From Bacteroidales bacterium (lineage in GTDB: Bacteria > Bacteroidota > Bacteroidia > Bacteroidales > Marinilabiliaceae): 64,000 nt of DNA. Made by a program: the position numbers and the translations under genes. Where the stretch lies: positions 1 to 64,000 of the forward strand of contig JAFYCM010000013.1 of assembly GCA_017539645.1 (NCBI GenBank), read 5' to 3'. Every line of letters begins with the position of its first letter. Position 1 is the stretch's first letter. Shown here piece after piece: positions 18,821 through 27,055 of the stretch. The notes below the pieces were generated by a model. The model saw only the letters and a program-made list of their open reading frames with translations, did no database searches and was not told where the DNA came from.

Positions 18821-19300
18821 ATGACAATCTCTCCATCACGAATAAGAGTTTTCATAGTTATGGCGCTGTTCATAGTTATGAATTCTGTGTGTGCTTTCGC
18901 GCAAAAACGTGCGGATGCAGCGCAAGTGGAGTGCTGGAAAATTCTCAAATATCGTCAGAGTACATGGGCTATGGACAAGGCTTTGCCCGCCGACGGAATG
19001 ATGTATATTACAGATAAATACATCGAAATAGATTGCTATCAGATTAGGCTATATCTGCAAATTCTCAAGCTGAATAAGTACTCGTCGAATTACTATAGTA
19101 TCGACGTGGAGGATTATGACGCGTTCTACAATCATGTGGAGGTGCGTCAGGCTTTTGGCTCGTCGAACAAGAAAGATATGTACGTAATCATTGGGCAGCA
19201 AGACGATGAGGGAAATATGCATTCGTCCATAATACTTACTTGTCGCTCGATGACTGCTTCGCCTAACAGACAGCGGCCTTCGGGTGGGGCTCGAAAGTAG
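18821..19300 (+). CDS. Small secreted protein of unknown function
   Basis: A 159-residue protein that I do not recognise. It starts with a basic region and a hydrophobic segment (IRVFIVMALFIVMNSVCAFAQ) that looks like a Sec signal peptide cleaved near residue 28. The mature part is about 130 residues with several Tyr- and Asp-rich strands (YYSIDVEDYDAFYNHVEV) and one Cys pair candidate (Cys in VECWKI, Cys in EIDCYQI). The fold resembles a small lipocalin-like or NTF2-like periplasmic protein in size only. recQ begins eight bases after its stop, so it is probably the first gene of a two-gene transcript. Confidence 0.65.
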   Translation: MTISPSRIRVFIVMALFIVMNSVCAFAQKRADAAQVECWKILKYRQSTWAMDKALPADGMMYITDKYIEIDCYQIRLYLQILKLNKYSSNYYSIDVEDYDAFYNHVEVRQAFGSSNKKDMYVIIGQQDDEGNMHSSIILTCRSMTASPNRQRPSGGARK

Positions 19301-19308
19301 ATTTCGCA

Positions 19309-21201
19309 ATGGAGAAATACCTGCAAATACTTAAGCAATATTGGGGCTACGACGCATTTCGCCCGCTTCAGCCCGAGATCATAAAATCTATTGGCGAAGG
19401 TCGCGATACGCTGGGGCTTATGCCTACGGGCGGCGGCAAATCCATAACATTTCAAGTGCCTGCGCTCACCATCGACGGCGTATGTATTGTGGTTACGCCG
19501 CTCATTGCACTCATGAAGGACCAAGTGATGGGCTTGCGACGTCGAGGAATATCGGCTGCCGCGCTCTACACGGGCATGACGTTCGATCAGATGAACGTGG
19601 CTATGGATAATTGTATTTATGGCGCGTGCAAGTTCCTATACCTATCGCCCGAACGCCTCTCGACAGACTTTTTCAAGGAGAAACTTGCTTACATGAAGGT
19701 GGGTATGCTCGTGGTGGACGAGGCGCATTGCATATCGCAGTGGGGCTACGATTTTCGCCCGTCGTACTTGGCTATTGCCCAAATTCGAGAATATCTGCCC
19801 AATGTGCCAGTCTTGGCGCTCACGGCCACCGCTACGCCCGATGTGGCTAACGATATTATGGCGCGGCTGAACTTTCGCAAGCCGAACCTTTTCACGAAGA
19901 GTTTTGCGCGACCAAACATCGCCTACATCGTGCGCCACTGCGACGAAAAGGAGCAGCAGATGGTGCATATTCTCAATAGTGTGCAGGGTAGCGCTATTGT
20001 ATATGTGCGCAACCGCCGCCGTACGCGCGAACTGTCGGAGTTCCTCGTCTCGCAGGATATAAATGCCGACTATTTCCACGCAGGGCTCTCCGCCGACGAG
20101 AAGGACCGTCGACAACTTAGCTGGACCGAGGGCAAGACGCGTGTCATAGTATGTACGAATGCCTTTGGCATGGGCATCGACAAGCCCGATGTGCGCGTAG
20201 TGATTCACATGGACGCGCCCGATAGCCTCGAAGCCTATTTCCAGGAGGCTGGTCGTGCTGGTCGCGATGGCAAGAAGTCGTACGCCGTTTTTCTCTGGAA
20301 TGCTGGCGATCCGCCCAAACTCCGCCGCAATGTGACGAATAGTTTTCCGCCCATCGACGAGATAAAGAAGATTTACAACTCGTTTTGTAACCGCTGCGTC
20401 ATTGGCGTGGGCGAGGGCGGCGGCTACTCAACAATGTTCGACATCGGCGACTTTTGTACCAAGTTTCACTATTCGCTCAACAATGTCCACTACGCATTCG
20501 ACTTGCTCGATAATGCTGGCTACTTAGAATACAACGCCGACACCGACCTGCCTTCGCGACTGATGTTCACCGTCGACCGCGACCGCCTCTACGACATAGA
20601 GCGCTCATACCCCGCCCTCGACGATACCATAAAGGCTTCTCTGCGTCTCTACACTGGTCTTTTCGTCGAATATGCCATTATTGACGAGAAACGTATTGCG
20701 CGCATTGCCGAGACAACTCGCCAGAAGGTCTACGAAGATCTGAAGATGCTTGCACGCCTTGGTGTGGTTAGCTACAACCCGCGCAAACACGCCACGGTGG
20801 TGGGCTTGCGGCAGAATAGGGTAGAGGATCGTTTCATACATTTCCCTAAAGATGTTTACGAGTATCGCCTCGAGACCGCCCGCCGACGCAGCGAGAGTGT
20901 AATTAACTACCTACAGACAAGTAAATGCCGAAGCCAGCAGCTCTTGGCATATTTCGGTCAACTCGAATCGGAACCGTGCGGTCAATGCGACGTGTGTATT
21001 GAGCGCGCAAAACAGTCTAATAATGAGGAGTATATATACGAGAAACTTCGCGCTACGCTCACCGAGCCGCTTACATACGATGAACTTCTAAAACGCCTTG
21101 AGCCCGTCAATAGCAAGCGACTAAAGACAGTCCTCCGCCGAATGCTCGATAGCGAAGAGATCCTTTGCGAACAAGATATATATCGATTGCCTTCGCTCTG
21201 A
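19309..21201 (+). CDS. RecQ-family ATP-dependent DNA helicase (short form)
   Basis: A 630-residue superfamily 2 helicase with LMPTGGGKSITFQVPAL (motif I), VVDEAHCISQWGYDFRPSY (DEAH), LALTATATPDV (motif III) and QEAGRAGRDGKKS (motif VI). The C-terminal zinc-binding segment is CRSQQLLAYFGQLESEPCGQCDVC. It lacks HRDC and is about 90 residues shorter than the RecQ at 15371. The two differ throughout, including in the motif flanks, so this is an old paralogue rather than a recent copy. Bacteroidales often carry both. A winged-helix-like segment follows the helicase core. Confidence 0.92.
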   Translation: MEKYLQILKQYWGYDAFRPLQPEIIKSIGEGRDTLGLMPTGGGKSITFQVPALTIDGVCIVVTPLIALMKDQVMGLRRRGISAAALYTGMTFDQMNVAMDNCIYGACKFLYLSPERLSTDFFKEKLAYMKVGMLVVDEAHCISQWGYDFRPSYLAIAQIREYLPNVPVLALTATATPDVANDIMARLNFRKPNLFTKSFARPNIAYIVRHCDEKEQQMVHILNSVQGSAIVYVRNRRRTRELSEFLVSQDINADYFHAGLSADEKDRRQLSWTEGKTRVIVCTNAFGMGIDKPDVRVVIHMDAPDSLEAYFQEAGRAGRDGKKSYAVFLWNAGDPPKLRRNVTNSFPPIDEIKKIYNSFCNRCVIGVGEGGGYSTMFDIGDFCTKFHYSLNNVHYAFDLLDNAGYLEYNADTDLPSRLMFTVDRDRLYDIERSYPALDDTIKASLRLYTGLFVEYAIIDEKRIARIAETTRQKVYEDLKMLARLGVVSYNPRKHATVVGLRQNRVEDRFIHFPKDVYEYRLETARRRSESVINYLQTSKCRSQQLLAYFGQLESEPCGQCDVCIERAKQSNNEEYIYEKLRATLTEPLTYDELLKRLEPVNSKRLKTVLRRMLDSEEILCEQDIYRLPSL

Positions 21202-21310
21202 ATATTTATCGCTTCTTGAAGCGAATTTGAAATTCCCTCGAATCCGATTGTTATAATGACTGTGGATTATCTTTTGAGCTAATTGCGTGCGCGTTTTATA
21301 ATCATAGATA

Positions 21311-21318
21311 TATATTTG
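21311..21318 (+). promoter_or_regulatory. -7 promoter element for the toxin-antitoxin-like pair
   Basis: TATATTTG is a perfect TAnnTTTG match, 22 bases before the ATG at 21341. Transcription would start near 21325. Confidence 0.55.
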
Positions 21319-21340
21319 CAAGATAACTTATAAGTTAAGA

Positions 21341-21829
21341 ATGAAGCAAGAGTATAGCATAGAACTTCTTGAAGAATACGAAAAGGTCAACTTTTATAGT
21401 ATTCGTATGAAAGGTGCGGAATTGACAGAATTGGAATCGTTCTTCGAGAAATTCCCTGAAGGCTGTGAATATGATGCAGAGGTTGATGTTATTATATCTT
21501 GGCTTGACCACATAGCAGAACGCGGGGCGTTAGCTCGTTACTTTCGTCCCGAAGGTAGGTATGGCGATGGCGTTGGTGTAATTCCAATTGACGTAGGTAA
21601 TAAGATTAGGTTGTATTGTCTGCGTCTATCTGATAAAATACTCATCTTTGGTAATGGCGGAGTGAAAGATGCTAAACGATGGGAAGAGAGTGAGGCATTG
21701 GCGCCGTATGTAAAAATGCTTATAGATACAAGTAGATTTATTTCGTCTCGTATAAAAGACGGAACTATAGTTGTTATAGATAAAGAAATTGTTGGCAACC
21801 TAAATTTTTCGAGAAATGATGAGAAGTAA
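21341..21829 (+). CDS. Putative toxin of a HigBA-like pair (unrecognised 162-residue protein)
   Basis: A 162-residue soluble protein. Its core RYFRPEGRYGDGVGVIPIDVGNKIRLYCLRLSDKILIFGNGG has the strand pattern of RelE/HigB-type (Gp49-like) ribosome-dependent RNases: a strand with basic residues, then LRLYxxRxxxKxxIFxxGG-like. The family match is inferred from this pattern and from the partner gene, not from a firm motif. It overlaps the following HTH gene by 14 bp, and toxin-before-antitoxin order is that of higBA. The gene is AT-rich (sampled lines about 35-38 percent GC against about 55 percent in the neighbouring recQ), which suggests lateral acquisition. Confidence 0.6.
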   Translation: MKQEYSIELLEEYEKVNFYSIRMKGAELTELESFFEKFPEGCEYDAEVDVIISWLDHIAERGALARYFRPEGRYGDGVGVIPIDVGNKIRLYCLRLSDKILIFGNGGVKDAKRWEESEALAPYVKMLIDTSRFISSRIKDGTIVVIDKEIVGNLNFSRNDEK

Positions 21830-22106
21830 AATATTAGAAGACCGGAGGAAACATGTAAATCCAAAGGTCCGTGAATCGGTTGATTTATCTTTTCGTATAG
21901 TAGATAGAATAAGTGATATTCTTGAGGAGAAGGGGTTACGACAAAAAGATTTGGCAGCCAGATTAGGCAAGAGCGAAGCAGAAATAAGTAAATGGATGCG
22001 GGGAACTCATAATTTCACTATAGAGACTCTCGTTTCCATAGAAATTGCACTCGATGCGCCTATTTTGCAAGTATACCATAACCCTGCTGAGATGGCAGAA
22101 GTTTGA
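21816..22106 (+). CDS. XRE-family HTH protein, probable antitoxin
   Basis: A 96-residue DNA-binding protein. A Cro/C1-type helix-turn-helix is clear at about residues 32-70 (ILEEKGLRQKDLAARLGKSEAEISKWMRGTHNFTIETLVSIEIAL). HigA-type antitoxins have this size and fold and repress their own operon while neutralising the RNase partner. The start could be either of two adjacent ATGs (21816, 21819). It overlaps the upstream putative toxin by 14 bp and shares its AT-rich composition. A plain transcription regulator is the alternative. Confidence 0.75.
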   Translation: MMRSKILEDRRKHVNPKVRESVDLSFRIVDRISDILEEKGLRQKDLAARLGKSEAEISKWMRGTHNFTIETLVSIEIALDAPILQVYHNPAEMAEV

Positions 22107-22126
22107 TTTCATCATTCAATGAAGGT

Positions 22127-22390
22127 TTCTGAGCGTGCGAAAAAGCATTTTCACGATTGAATGAGGGTTGCTGAGCGTCAGATACGCGTTTTCATGACTG
22201 ATTGGGACTTGCTGAGCGTCAGATAGGCATTTTCGCGACTGATTGGGACTTGCTGAGCGTCAGATACGCGTTTTCACGATTGATTGGGACTTGCTGAGCG
22301 TCAGATATGCATTTTCATGACTGATTGGGGGTTGCTGAGCGTCAGATATGCATTTTCACGATTGATTGGGACTTGCTGAGCGTCAGAAAC
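22127..22390. repeat. 41-bp-period array with CTGA-GCG-TCAG hairpins
   Basis: The core TTGCTGAGCGTCAGA recurs at 22168, 22209, 22250, 22291, 22332 and 22373, an exact 41-bp period. A diverged copy lies at 22127. Each core holds a short perfect hairpin (CTGA, loop GCG, TCAG). The segments between cores are also repeated (GATTGATTGGGACT, CATTTTCA), so there are no unique spacers and this is not CRISPR. The array lies between the convergent HTH gene and the trp operon. The same core, with longer arms, forms the array at 62632. Confidence 0.9.
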
Positions 22391-22424
22391 TCCCATTTAG
22401 TCATAACAATGAATTTTTCGCACT

Positions 22425-22512
22425 GTGCAAAAATCCGTTTTCACGACTCGTTGAAAATTTCCGACATCGTGCAAAAAATCATTTTCACGATTGAATGAAA
22501 ATTTCCGACATA
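22425..22512. repeat. Two 44-bp units ending AAAATTTCCGACAT
   Basis: Two copies begin with GTGCAAAAA at 22425 and 22469 (44-bp period). Both contain a TTTTCACGA segment and end in GAAAATTTCCGACAT. They directly follow the 41-bp array and share its TTTTCACGA(C/T)T piece, so the two repeat types look related. The 62.6 kb array is likewise followed by AAATTTTCCGAC. Confidence 0.8.
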
Positions 22513-22520
22513 CTTGTATT

Positions 22521-22546
22521 TAGAGACGTTGCGCGCCGCGTCTCTA
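22521..22546. repeat. TAGAGACG / CGTCTCTA inverted repeat
   Basis: Eight-base arms TAGAGACG (22521-22528) and CGTCTCTA (22539-22546) flank a GC-rich 10-base centre. A matching element with GAGACG / CGTCTC ends sits in the same relative position after the second array (62901-62922). Confidence 0.8.
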
Positions 22547-22557
22547 CATACCATCAC

Positions 22558-22584
22558 AAAAAAGGCCGCTCCGAAGAGCAGCCC
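22558..22584 (-). terminator. Rho-independent terminator of the trp operon
   Basis: On the minus strand GGCTGCTC, a TTCG tetraloop and GAGCGGCC form an 8-bp stem with one G-U, followed by six T residues (complement of 22558-22563). It lies about 26 bp past the trpA stop codon, in the right place to end the trp mRNA. Confidence 0.85.
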
Positions 22585-22609
22585 AAATTTTCAACTTCCA
22601 ATTTTCAAT

Positions 22610-23383
22610 TTACCCTTTCCGGATGCCATCAACAAAAGCTTTTATAGCCTCTTCCGAAATGCCGTGCTCTTTTATGTGGTTGACGAACGCCGTACCTATT
22701 ATAGCTCCCGAAGCGTGTGCACAAGCATGACGGAAACCTTCGTTGTCTTTCACACCGAAGCCAATCATACGCTTGTTTTTTAGTCCAAGCGACGAGACGT
22801 GGTCGAAGTAGCGGCTTCGATAACCTTCGCTTGTTTTGATGTTGCCCGTTATACCAGCCGAAGCTACCATATATATAAAGCCATCGGCATTGTCGTCGAG
22901 GAACTTCATGCGGTCATCGGGCGTCTGTGGAGCTATGAGCGGAATGTTGTGCAATCCGTATTTTTCGAACAGCGCCTTGTAGTTATCGAGGTACTCTTGC
23001 CACGGGAGGTCGGGCACGATGAGCGCATCAACGTCGCAGGCCGCAGCATCGCGCAGGAAGTTTTCAACGCCGTAGTGCATAATAGGATTTATGTAGCCCA
23101 TCAGCGTCACGGGCATAGTTATGGTCTTGCGCATGTCTTTGAGCTGCTGCATAAGTACGTGGAGCGTCATACCATTGTTGAGCGCGTCGAGGCTGGCGCG
23201 TTGTATCACTGGGCCGTCTGCCAAAGGGTCGGAAAATGGCATACCTATCTCCACGAAGTCGACGCCTGCTTTTTGCAACGCGTTGAGCACCGTCATGGTG
23301 TCGTTGAGGTTGGGGTATCCTGCTGTAAAATAGATAGATAGCAATCCATCTTTCTTGCTGAATATATCGTCGATTCTGTTCAT
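22610..23383 (-). CDS. trpA: Tryptophan synthase alpha chain
   Basis: TrpA cleaves indole-3-glycerol phosphate to indole and glyceraldehyde 3-phosphate, passing indole through a tunnel to TrpB. The 257-residue TIM barrel shows FVEIGMPFSDPLADGPVIQRAS, which holds the catalytic Glu, and DALIVPDLPWQEY with the second catalytic Asp. The phosphate-binding loop GFGVKDNEG is present near the C-terminus. It is the last gene of the operon, three bases after the trpB stop, and is followed by the terminator at 22558-22584. Confidence 0.96.
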   Translation of the reverse strand: MNRIDDIFSKKDGLLSIYFTAGYPNLNDTMTVLNALQKAGVDFVEIGMPFSDPLADGPVIQRASLDALNNGMTLHVLMQQLKDMRKTITMPVTLMGYINPIMHYGVENFLRDAAACDVDALIVPDLPWQEYLDNYKALFEKYGLHNIPLIAPQTPDDRMKFLDDNADGFIYMVASAGITGNIKTSEGYRSRYFDHVSSLGLKNKRMIGFGVKDNEGFRHACAHASGAIIGTAFVNHIKEHGISEEAIKAFVDGIRKG

Positions 23384-23386
23384 CGC

Positions 23387-24574
23387 TTATTTATCAAAAA
23401 AACGTTTCAAATAAGTAGCCATATCCTTATCGCCACGGCCAGAGATAGTTACAACGACATTGTCGTCCTTCTTGAACTTGAGTTTTGGCAGTGCCGCCAA
23501 AGCGTGCGACGATTCGAGCGCCGGAATGATGCCCTCCTTCATAGTTATGAGGCGAGCTGCAGCGAGAGCTTCGTCGTCGGTAGCCGAGAGCACCGTTTCG
23601 CGTCCGCAATGAGCAAGGTATGCGTGCAGCGGGCCAACGCCCGGATAGTCGAGTCCAGCCGAAATAGAATATGGCTCAATTATCTGTCCATCATCGGTTT
23701 GCATAAGCATGGTGCGGCTGCCGTGAATGATGCCTTCCGTACCGCGCGCTATGCTGGCTGCCGTCTCTCCACTGTCGAGACCAAGTCCGCCAGCCTCCAC
23801 AGCAATGAGTTTGACGCTCTCATCGTCGAGGAAGTTGTAGAACGAGCCAGCCGCGTTGCTTCCGCCACCAATGCAAGCTATCACGTAGTCGGGGAGTTCG
23901 CGTCCGGTGTGCTCCTTGAGCTGTTCGCGCATCTCTTTACTTATGATGCTCTGCAGGCGCGCCACGAGGTCGGGGTAGGGGTGCGGACCAACAACCGAGC
24001 CTATGACGTAGAATGTGTCCTCTGGGTTCGAAATCCAGTCGCGCAGGGCTTCGTTGGTGGCATCTTTCAGAGTGCAGTTGCCGCTTGTAGCAGGCACCAC
24101 CTCGGCGCCTAGCATACGCATACGAGCTACGTTAGGCGCTTGGCGTTCAATGTCGAGAGCGCCCATATATACTTGGCACTTCACGTCGAGCAGTGCGCAT
24201 GCCGTAGCCGTAGCCACGCCATGCTGACCAGCGCCCGTCTCAGCAATGATGCGCGTTTTGCCAAGCATCTTAGCCATAATTACTTGGCCGATAGCGTTGT
24301 TGATTTTGTGCGCACCGGTGTGAGCCAAGTCCTCGCGCTTTAGGTAGATATTTGTTCCGTATATATTGGAAAGTTTTTCGGCGTATGTCAGCGGCGTTGG
24401 GCGACCAACATAATCTTTCATCAGCTGAGTGAATAGCTTCTGAAATTCGTCGGACGCCAGAATTTTTAGGTAGTTCTGCCGCAAATTCTCCACGTTAGGG
24501 TAGAGCATTTCGGGAACCCACGCTCCACCGAAGTGGCCATACATACCATTTTCGCTTACAGAATATTTTCCCAT
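23387..24574 (-). CDS. trpB: Tryptophan synthase beta chain
   Basis: TrpB joins indole with serine, using pyridoxal phosphate, to make tryptophan. The 395-residue protein carries HTGAHKINNAIGQ, which holds the PLP-binding Lys, the glutamate of AETGAGQHGVA, and the phosphate loop GGGSNAAG. Its length and motifs are those of TrpB1, the partner of TrpA, not the stand-alone TrpB2. It lies between trpF (35 bp upstream) and trpA (3 bp downstream). Confidence 0.97.
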   Translation of the reverse strand: MGKYSVSENGMYGHFGGAWVPEMLYPNVENLRQNYLKILASDEFQKLFTQLMKDYVGRPTPLTYAEKLSNIYGTNIYLKREDLAHTGAHKINNAIGQVIMAKMLGKTRIIAETGAGQHGVATATACALLDVKCQVYMGALDIERQAPNVARMRMLGAEVVPATSGNCTLKDATNEALRDWISNPEDTFYVIGSVVGPHPYPDLVARLQSIISKEMREQLKEHTGRELPDYVIACIGGGSNAAGSFYNFLDDESVKLIAVEAGGLGLDSGETAASIARGTEGIIHGSRTMLMQTDDGQIIEPYSISAGLDYPGVGPLHAYLAHCGRETVLSATDDEALAAARLITMKEGIIPALESSHALAALPKLKFKKDDNVVVTISGRGDKDMATYLKRFFDK

Positions 24575-24609
24575 GGGGTTATGTTATAAGTAGTTATTTG
24601 TTGCTATGA

Positions 24610-25239
24610 TTATCTGATTTTACCGAGCGCTTTGTTGAGCAACTCGTAATCTTTTATTCCAGGCGCCGATTCGAATCGACTGTTGAGGTCGATGCAGTAA
24701 GCGCCACTTTGAGCAGCCATATTTATATTATCGATATTTATGCCGCCCGAGAGAAACCAAGGCTTTCGCAATGGTTGACGCAGTATCAGTTGCCAGTCGA
24801 ACTCTTTGCCCGAGCCGCCATAACTGGGTGTTTTGGTGTCGAAAAGGTAGTAATCGACAAAATCTTCATACGCCCAGATGTGTTCGAAGTCGTGCTCGTC
24901 CTCGATGCTGAAGGCCTTTATAACCTCGAAACCCGATTCGCGCAGCGCGTGGCAGAGCTCGGGTTTTTCGTTGCCGTGCAGCTGAATGGTTTGCAGTCCG
25001 TAGGTTGCCGCCACTTGACGAATCTCCGTTTCGGTGCTATTTACAAACACGCCCACTCTATGTACGCGCGACGGAATGATGCTCAGCATATCGGGCTTCA
25101 CTTTGCCCACCACGTAGCGCGGCGATTTGGGATAGAAGATGAAGCCTATGTAGTCGGGCTCAAGAAAGAGTATGCGGCAGATGTTGTCGATGTCGGTCAT
25201 GCCGCAAATTTTGATTTTTACTTGACTGCGTTTTTCCAT
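24610..25239 (-). CDS. trpF: Phosphoribosylanthranilate isomerase
   Basis: TrpF performs the Amadori rearrangement of phosphoribosylanthranilate to CdRP. The 209-residue TIM barrel begins with KIKICGMTDIDNI, which has the catalytic Cys, and includes IQLHGNEKPELC. The catalytic Asp appears in LFDTKTPSYGGSGKEFDW, and the phosphate-binding end is FLSGGINIDNI and DLNSRFESAPGIKD. It overlaps the end of trpC by 22 bp, so the two separate enzymes are translationally linked; E. coli has them fused. Confidence 0.96.
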   Translation of the reverse strand: MEKRSQVKIKICGMTDIDNICRILFLEPDYIGFIFYPKSPRYVVGKVKPDMLSIIPSRVHRVGVFVNSTETEIRQVAATYGLQTIQLHGNEKPELCHALRESGFEVIKAFSIEDEHDFEHIWAYEDFVDYYLFDTKTPSYGGSGKEFDWQLILRQPLRKPWFLSGGINIDNINMAAQSGAYCIDLNSRFESAPGIKDYELLNKALGKIR

Positions 25240-26021
25240 GCTATTGAATATTTATTGCAGAAATCGATGCACGTTGCCCCAGGATTTTCGCTCTTCATGA
25301 ACGTCTCGCCAATCAAGAAACCATCGAACCCTTCGCTGCGTAGGTGTATCATTTCATCGATGGTACGTATGCCGCTTTCCGAGATTCGTGGCATCTCATT
25401 AGGCAAGAGGTGGCTAACTCTGATGGAGCGCTCGATGTCGACTTCGAAAGTACGCAAATCGCGGTTATTTATGCCAGCCACCGTCACGCCATCTGTAACA
25501 TAATCCGTCTCGTCTTCGCCGTGGAGTTCCAGCAGCACTTCCATGCCGAGGCTTTTGGCGAGGCTCGCAAAACGTTTCACTTCGTCGCGCGTAAGTATGG
25601 CGGCAATGAGCAGAATGGCAGAAGCACCATTGGCGCGCGCCTCCACAATTTGATATTCGTCGATGACGAAATCTTTCCTCAGCACTGGAATGTTCACCGA
25701 TGCAACGGCTTCGCGGAGGTCTGCCAACGTACCGCCAAAAAAGTCGGTGTCGGTGAGACACGATATGGCGCTCACGCCCGCTTGCTCGTATTGTGGCACA
25801 ACATCCTTGGGCGTTATGTTGCCCGTATGTATGAGCCCCTTCGACGGCGATTGGCGTTTGAACTCGGCTATTATGCCGTTGCGCCTGCGTATGCTTTGTG
25901 CAAATGGCAGTGCTTTGGGCGCATCGCCGAGTTGGCGTTCGAGCATTGAAATGGGCTGCGTGCGCTTGAGTTCAGCAACAATCTCGCGCTTTCGAGCAAC
26001 TATTTTTTCGAGGTAATTCAT
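25218..26021 (-). CDS. trpC: Indole-3-glycerol phosphate synthase
   Basis: TrpC closes the indole ring from CdRP with loss of CO2 and water. The 267-residue TIM barrel shows IIAEFKRQSPSKG with the catalytic Lys, VLRKDFVIDEYQIVEARANGASAILL with the second Lys and Glu, and GINNRDLRTFEVD. The phosphate-binding end is SESGIRTIDEM. It sits between trpD (13 bp upstream) and trpF, which it overlaps by 22 bp. Confidence 0.96.
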   Translation of the reverse strand: MNYLEKIVARKREIVAELKRTQPISMLERQLGDAPKALPFAQSIRRRNGIIAEFKRQSPSKGLIHTGNITPKDVVPQYEQAGVSAISCLTDTDFFGGTLADLREAVASVNIPVLRKDFVIDEYQIVEARANGASAILLIAAILTRDEVKRFASLAKSLGMEVLLELHGEDETDYVTDGVTVAGINNRDLRTFEVDIERSIRVSHLLPNEMPRISESGIRTIDEMIHLRSEGFDGFLIGETFMKSENPGATCIDFCNKYSIAWKNAVK

Positions 26022-26034
26022 AAATATTTATGCC

Positions 26035-27042
26035 CTACGAATTGAGTTCGATAAACTTCTTGAATGCGCCGAGAGCCTTCTTGCTTTCGAGCGATTCGCG
26101 TGCAATATCAACACACTCCAAGATGTCCTTGCCTGGGTCGAGCGTCTGAATGGCGAAAGCCGAGTTGGCAAGCACCACCTCTTTGTGGTCGATTTTTGAC
26201 GTGCCTTCGAGTACGGCGTCGAAAAGCTTCACTGCCTCCTCTTTCGTTCTGCCGCCTTCGAGGTTCTTCGCATCGGCGATGTTGAGTTTTATGTCGCTTG
26301 GCTTGAAAATCTTTTCGTATCTATTATTGGTAATCTTGAAGTCGCCAGTGAGCGAAATCTCGTCGTAGCCATCTATGCTCGTCTCTATGCAATAATCTAT
26401 GCCAAGTTTTTGGTATACAGCATTATAAAGACGCATCTGGTTGAGGTTTGCCACGCCCAAAAGTTGGCATTTCGGTAGCGATGGATTGACAATCGGACCG
26501 AGCAAATTGAAGCAAGTTGGGAATTGCAAGGCCTTACGAATTGGCGCTACGAACTTCATTGCGCGGGCGAAGAGCGGCGCGTGTAGGTATGCGATGTTAG
26601 CTCCATCGAGCGAGCGTTGAAGTTTTTCGCGGTCGTTGGTGAATTTCACGCCATGCTCTTCAATCACGTTCGATGCGCCGCTAACCGATGTTGCTGCATA
26701 ATTACCATGCTTAACTACCTTATAGCCAGCACCTGCCACAACGAAGCAAGCGCAAGTAGAGATGTTGAACGTGTTCTTTTGGTCGCCGCCAGTGCCAACG
26801 ATGTCGATATATTTTTCGGCATCGAGAGTAGCCGGAACGCCCGTTTCGAGAATGCCGTCGCGGAAGCCGAGAAGCTCGTCAACCGTGATGCCGCGCATCT
26901 GCAAGCCAGTCAAAAATGCGGTTATCTGTTCGTTAGGAACTTCCTCTTTGGTTATGGCTATCAGCACTTCCTTCGTCTCCTCGCGTGTGAACTCCTGCTG
27001 GCTGAGCATTCGAGCGAGAATATCTTTCATCATTATTGACAT
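26035..27042 (-). CDS. trpD: Anthranilate phosphoribosyltransferase
   Basis: TrpD transfers phosphoribose from PRPP to anthranilate. The 335-residue protein has the glycine-rich PRPP loop IVGTGGDQKNTFNIST, KHGNYAATSVSGASNV and the FAPLFARAMKFVAPIRKAL-like LHAPLFARAMKFV segment. The metal-binding DE pair is in GYDEISLTG. It is a stand-alone enzyme, not fused to TrpG as in E. coli. A run MSIMMKDIL leaves three candidate ATGs; the first, 13 bp after the trpG stop, is used here. Confidence 0.96.
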   Translation of the reverse strand: MSIMMKDILARMLSQQEFTREETKEVLIAITKEEVPNEQITAFLTGLQMRGITVDELLGFRDGILETGVPATLDAEKYIDIVGTGGDQKNTFNISTCACFVVAGAGYKVVKHGNYAATSVSGASNVIEEHGVKFTNDREKLQRSLDGANIAYLHAPLFARAMKFVAPIRKALQFPTCFNLLGPIVNPSLPKCQLLGVANLNQMRLYNAVYQKLGIDYCIETSIDGYDEISLTGDFKITNNRYEKIFKPSDIKLNIADAKNLEGGRTKEEAVKLFDAVLEGTSKIDHKEVVLANSAFAIQTLDPGKDILECVDIARESLESKKALGAFKKFIELNS

Positions 27043-27055
27043 AATATCTTTATTA

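Noticed and set aside
22127..22546. CRISPR array
   Set aside because: The sequence between the repeated cores is itself repeated, there are no unique spacers of 30-40 bp, and no cas genes are near.
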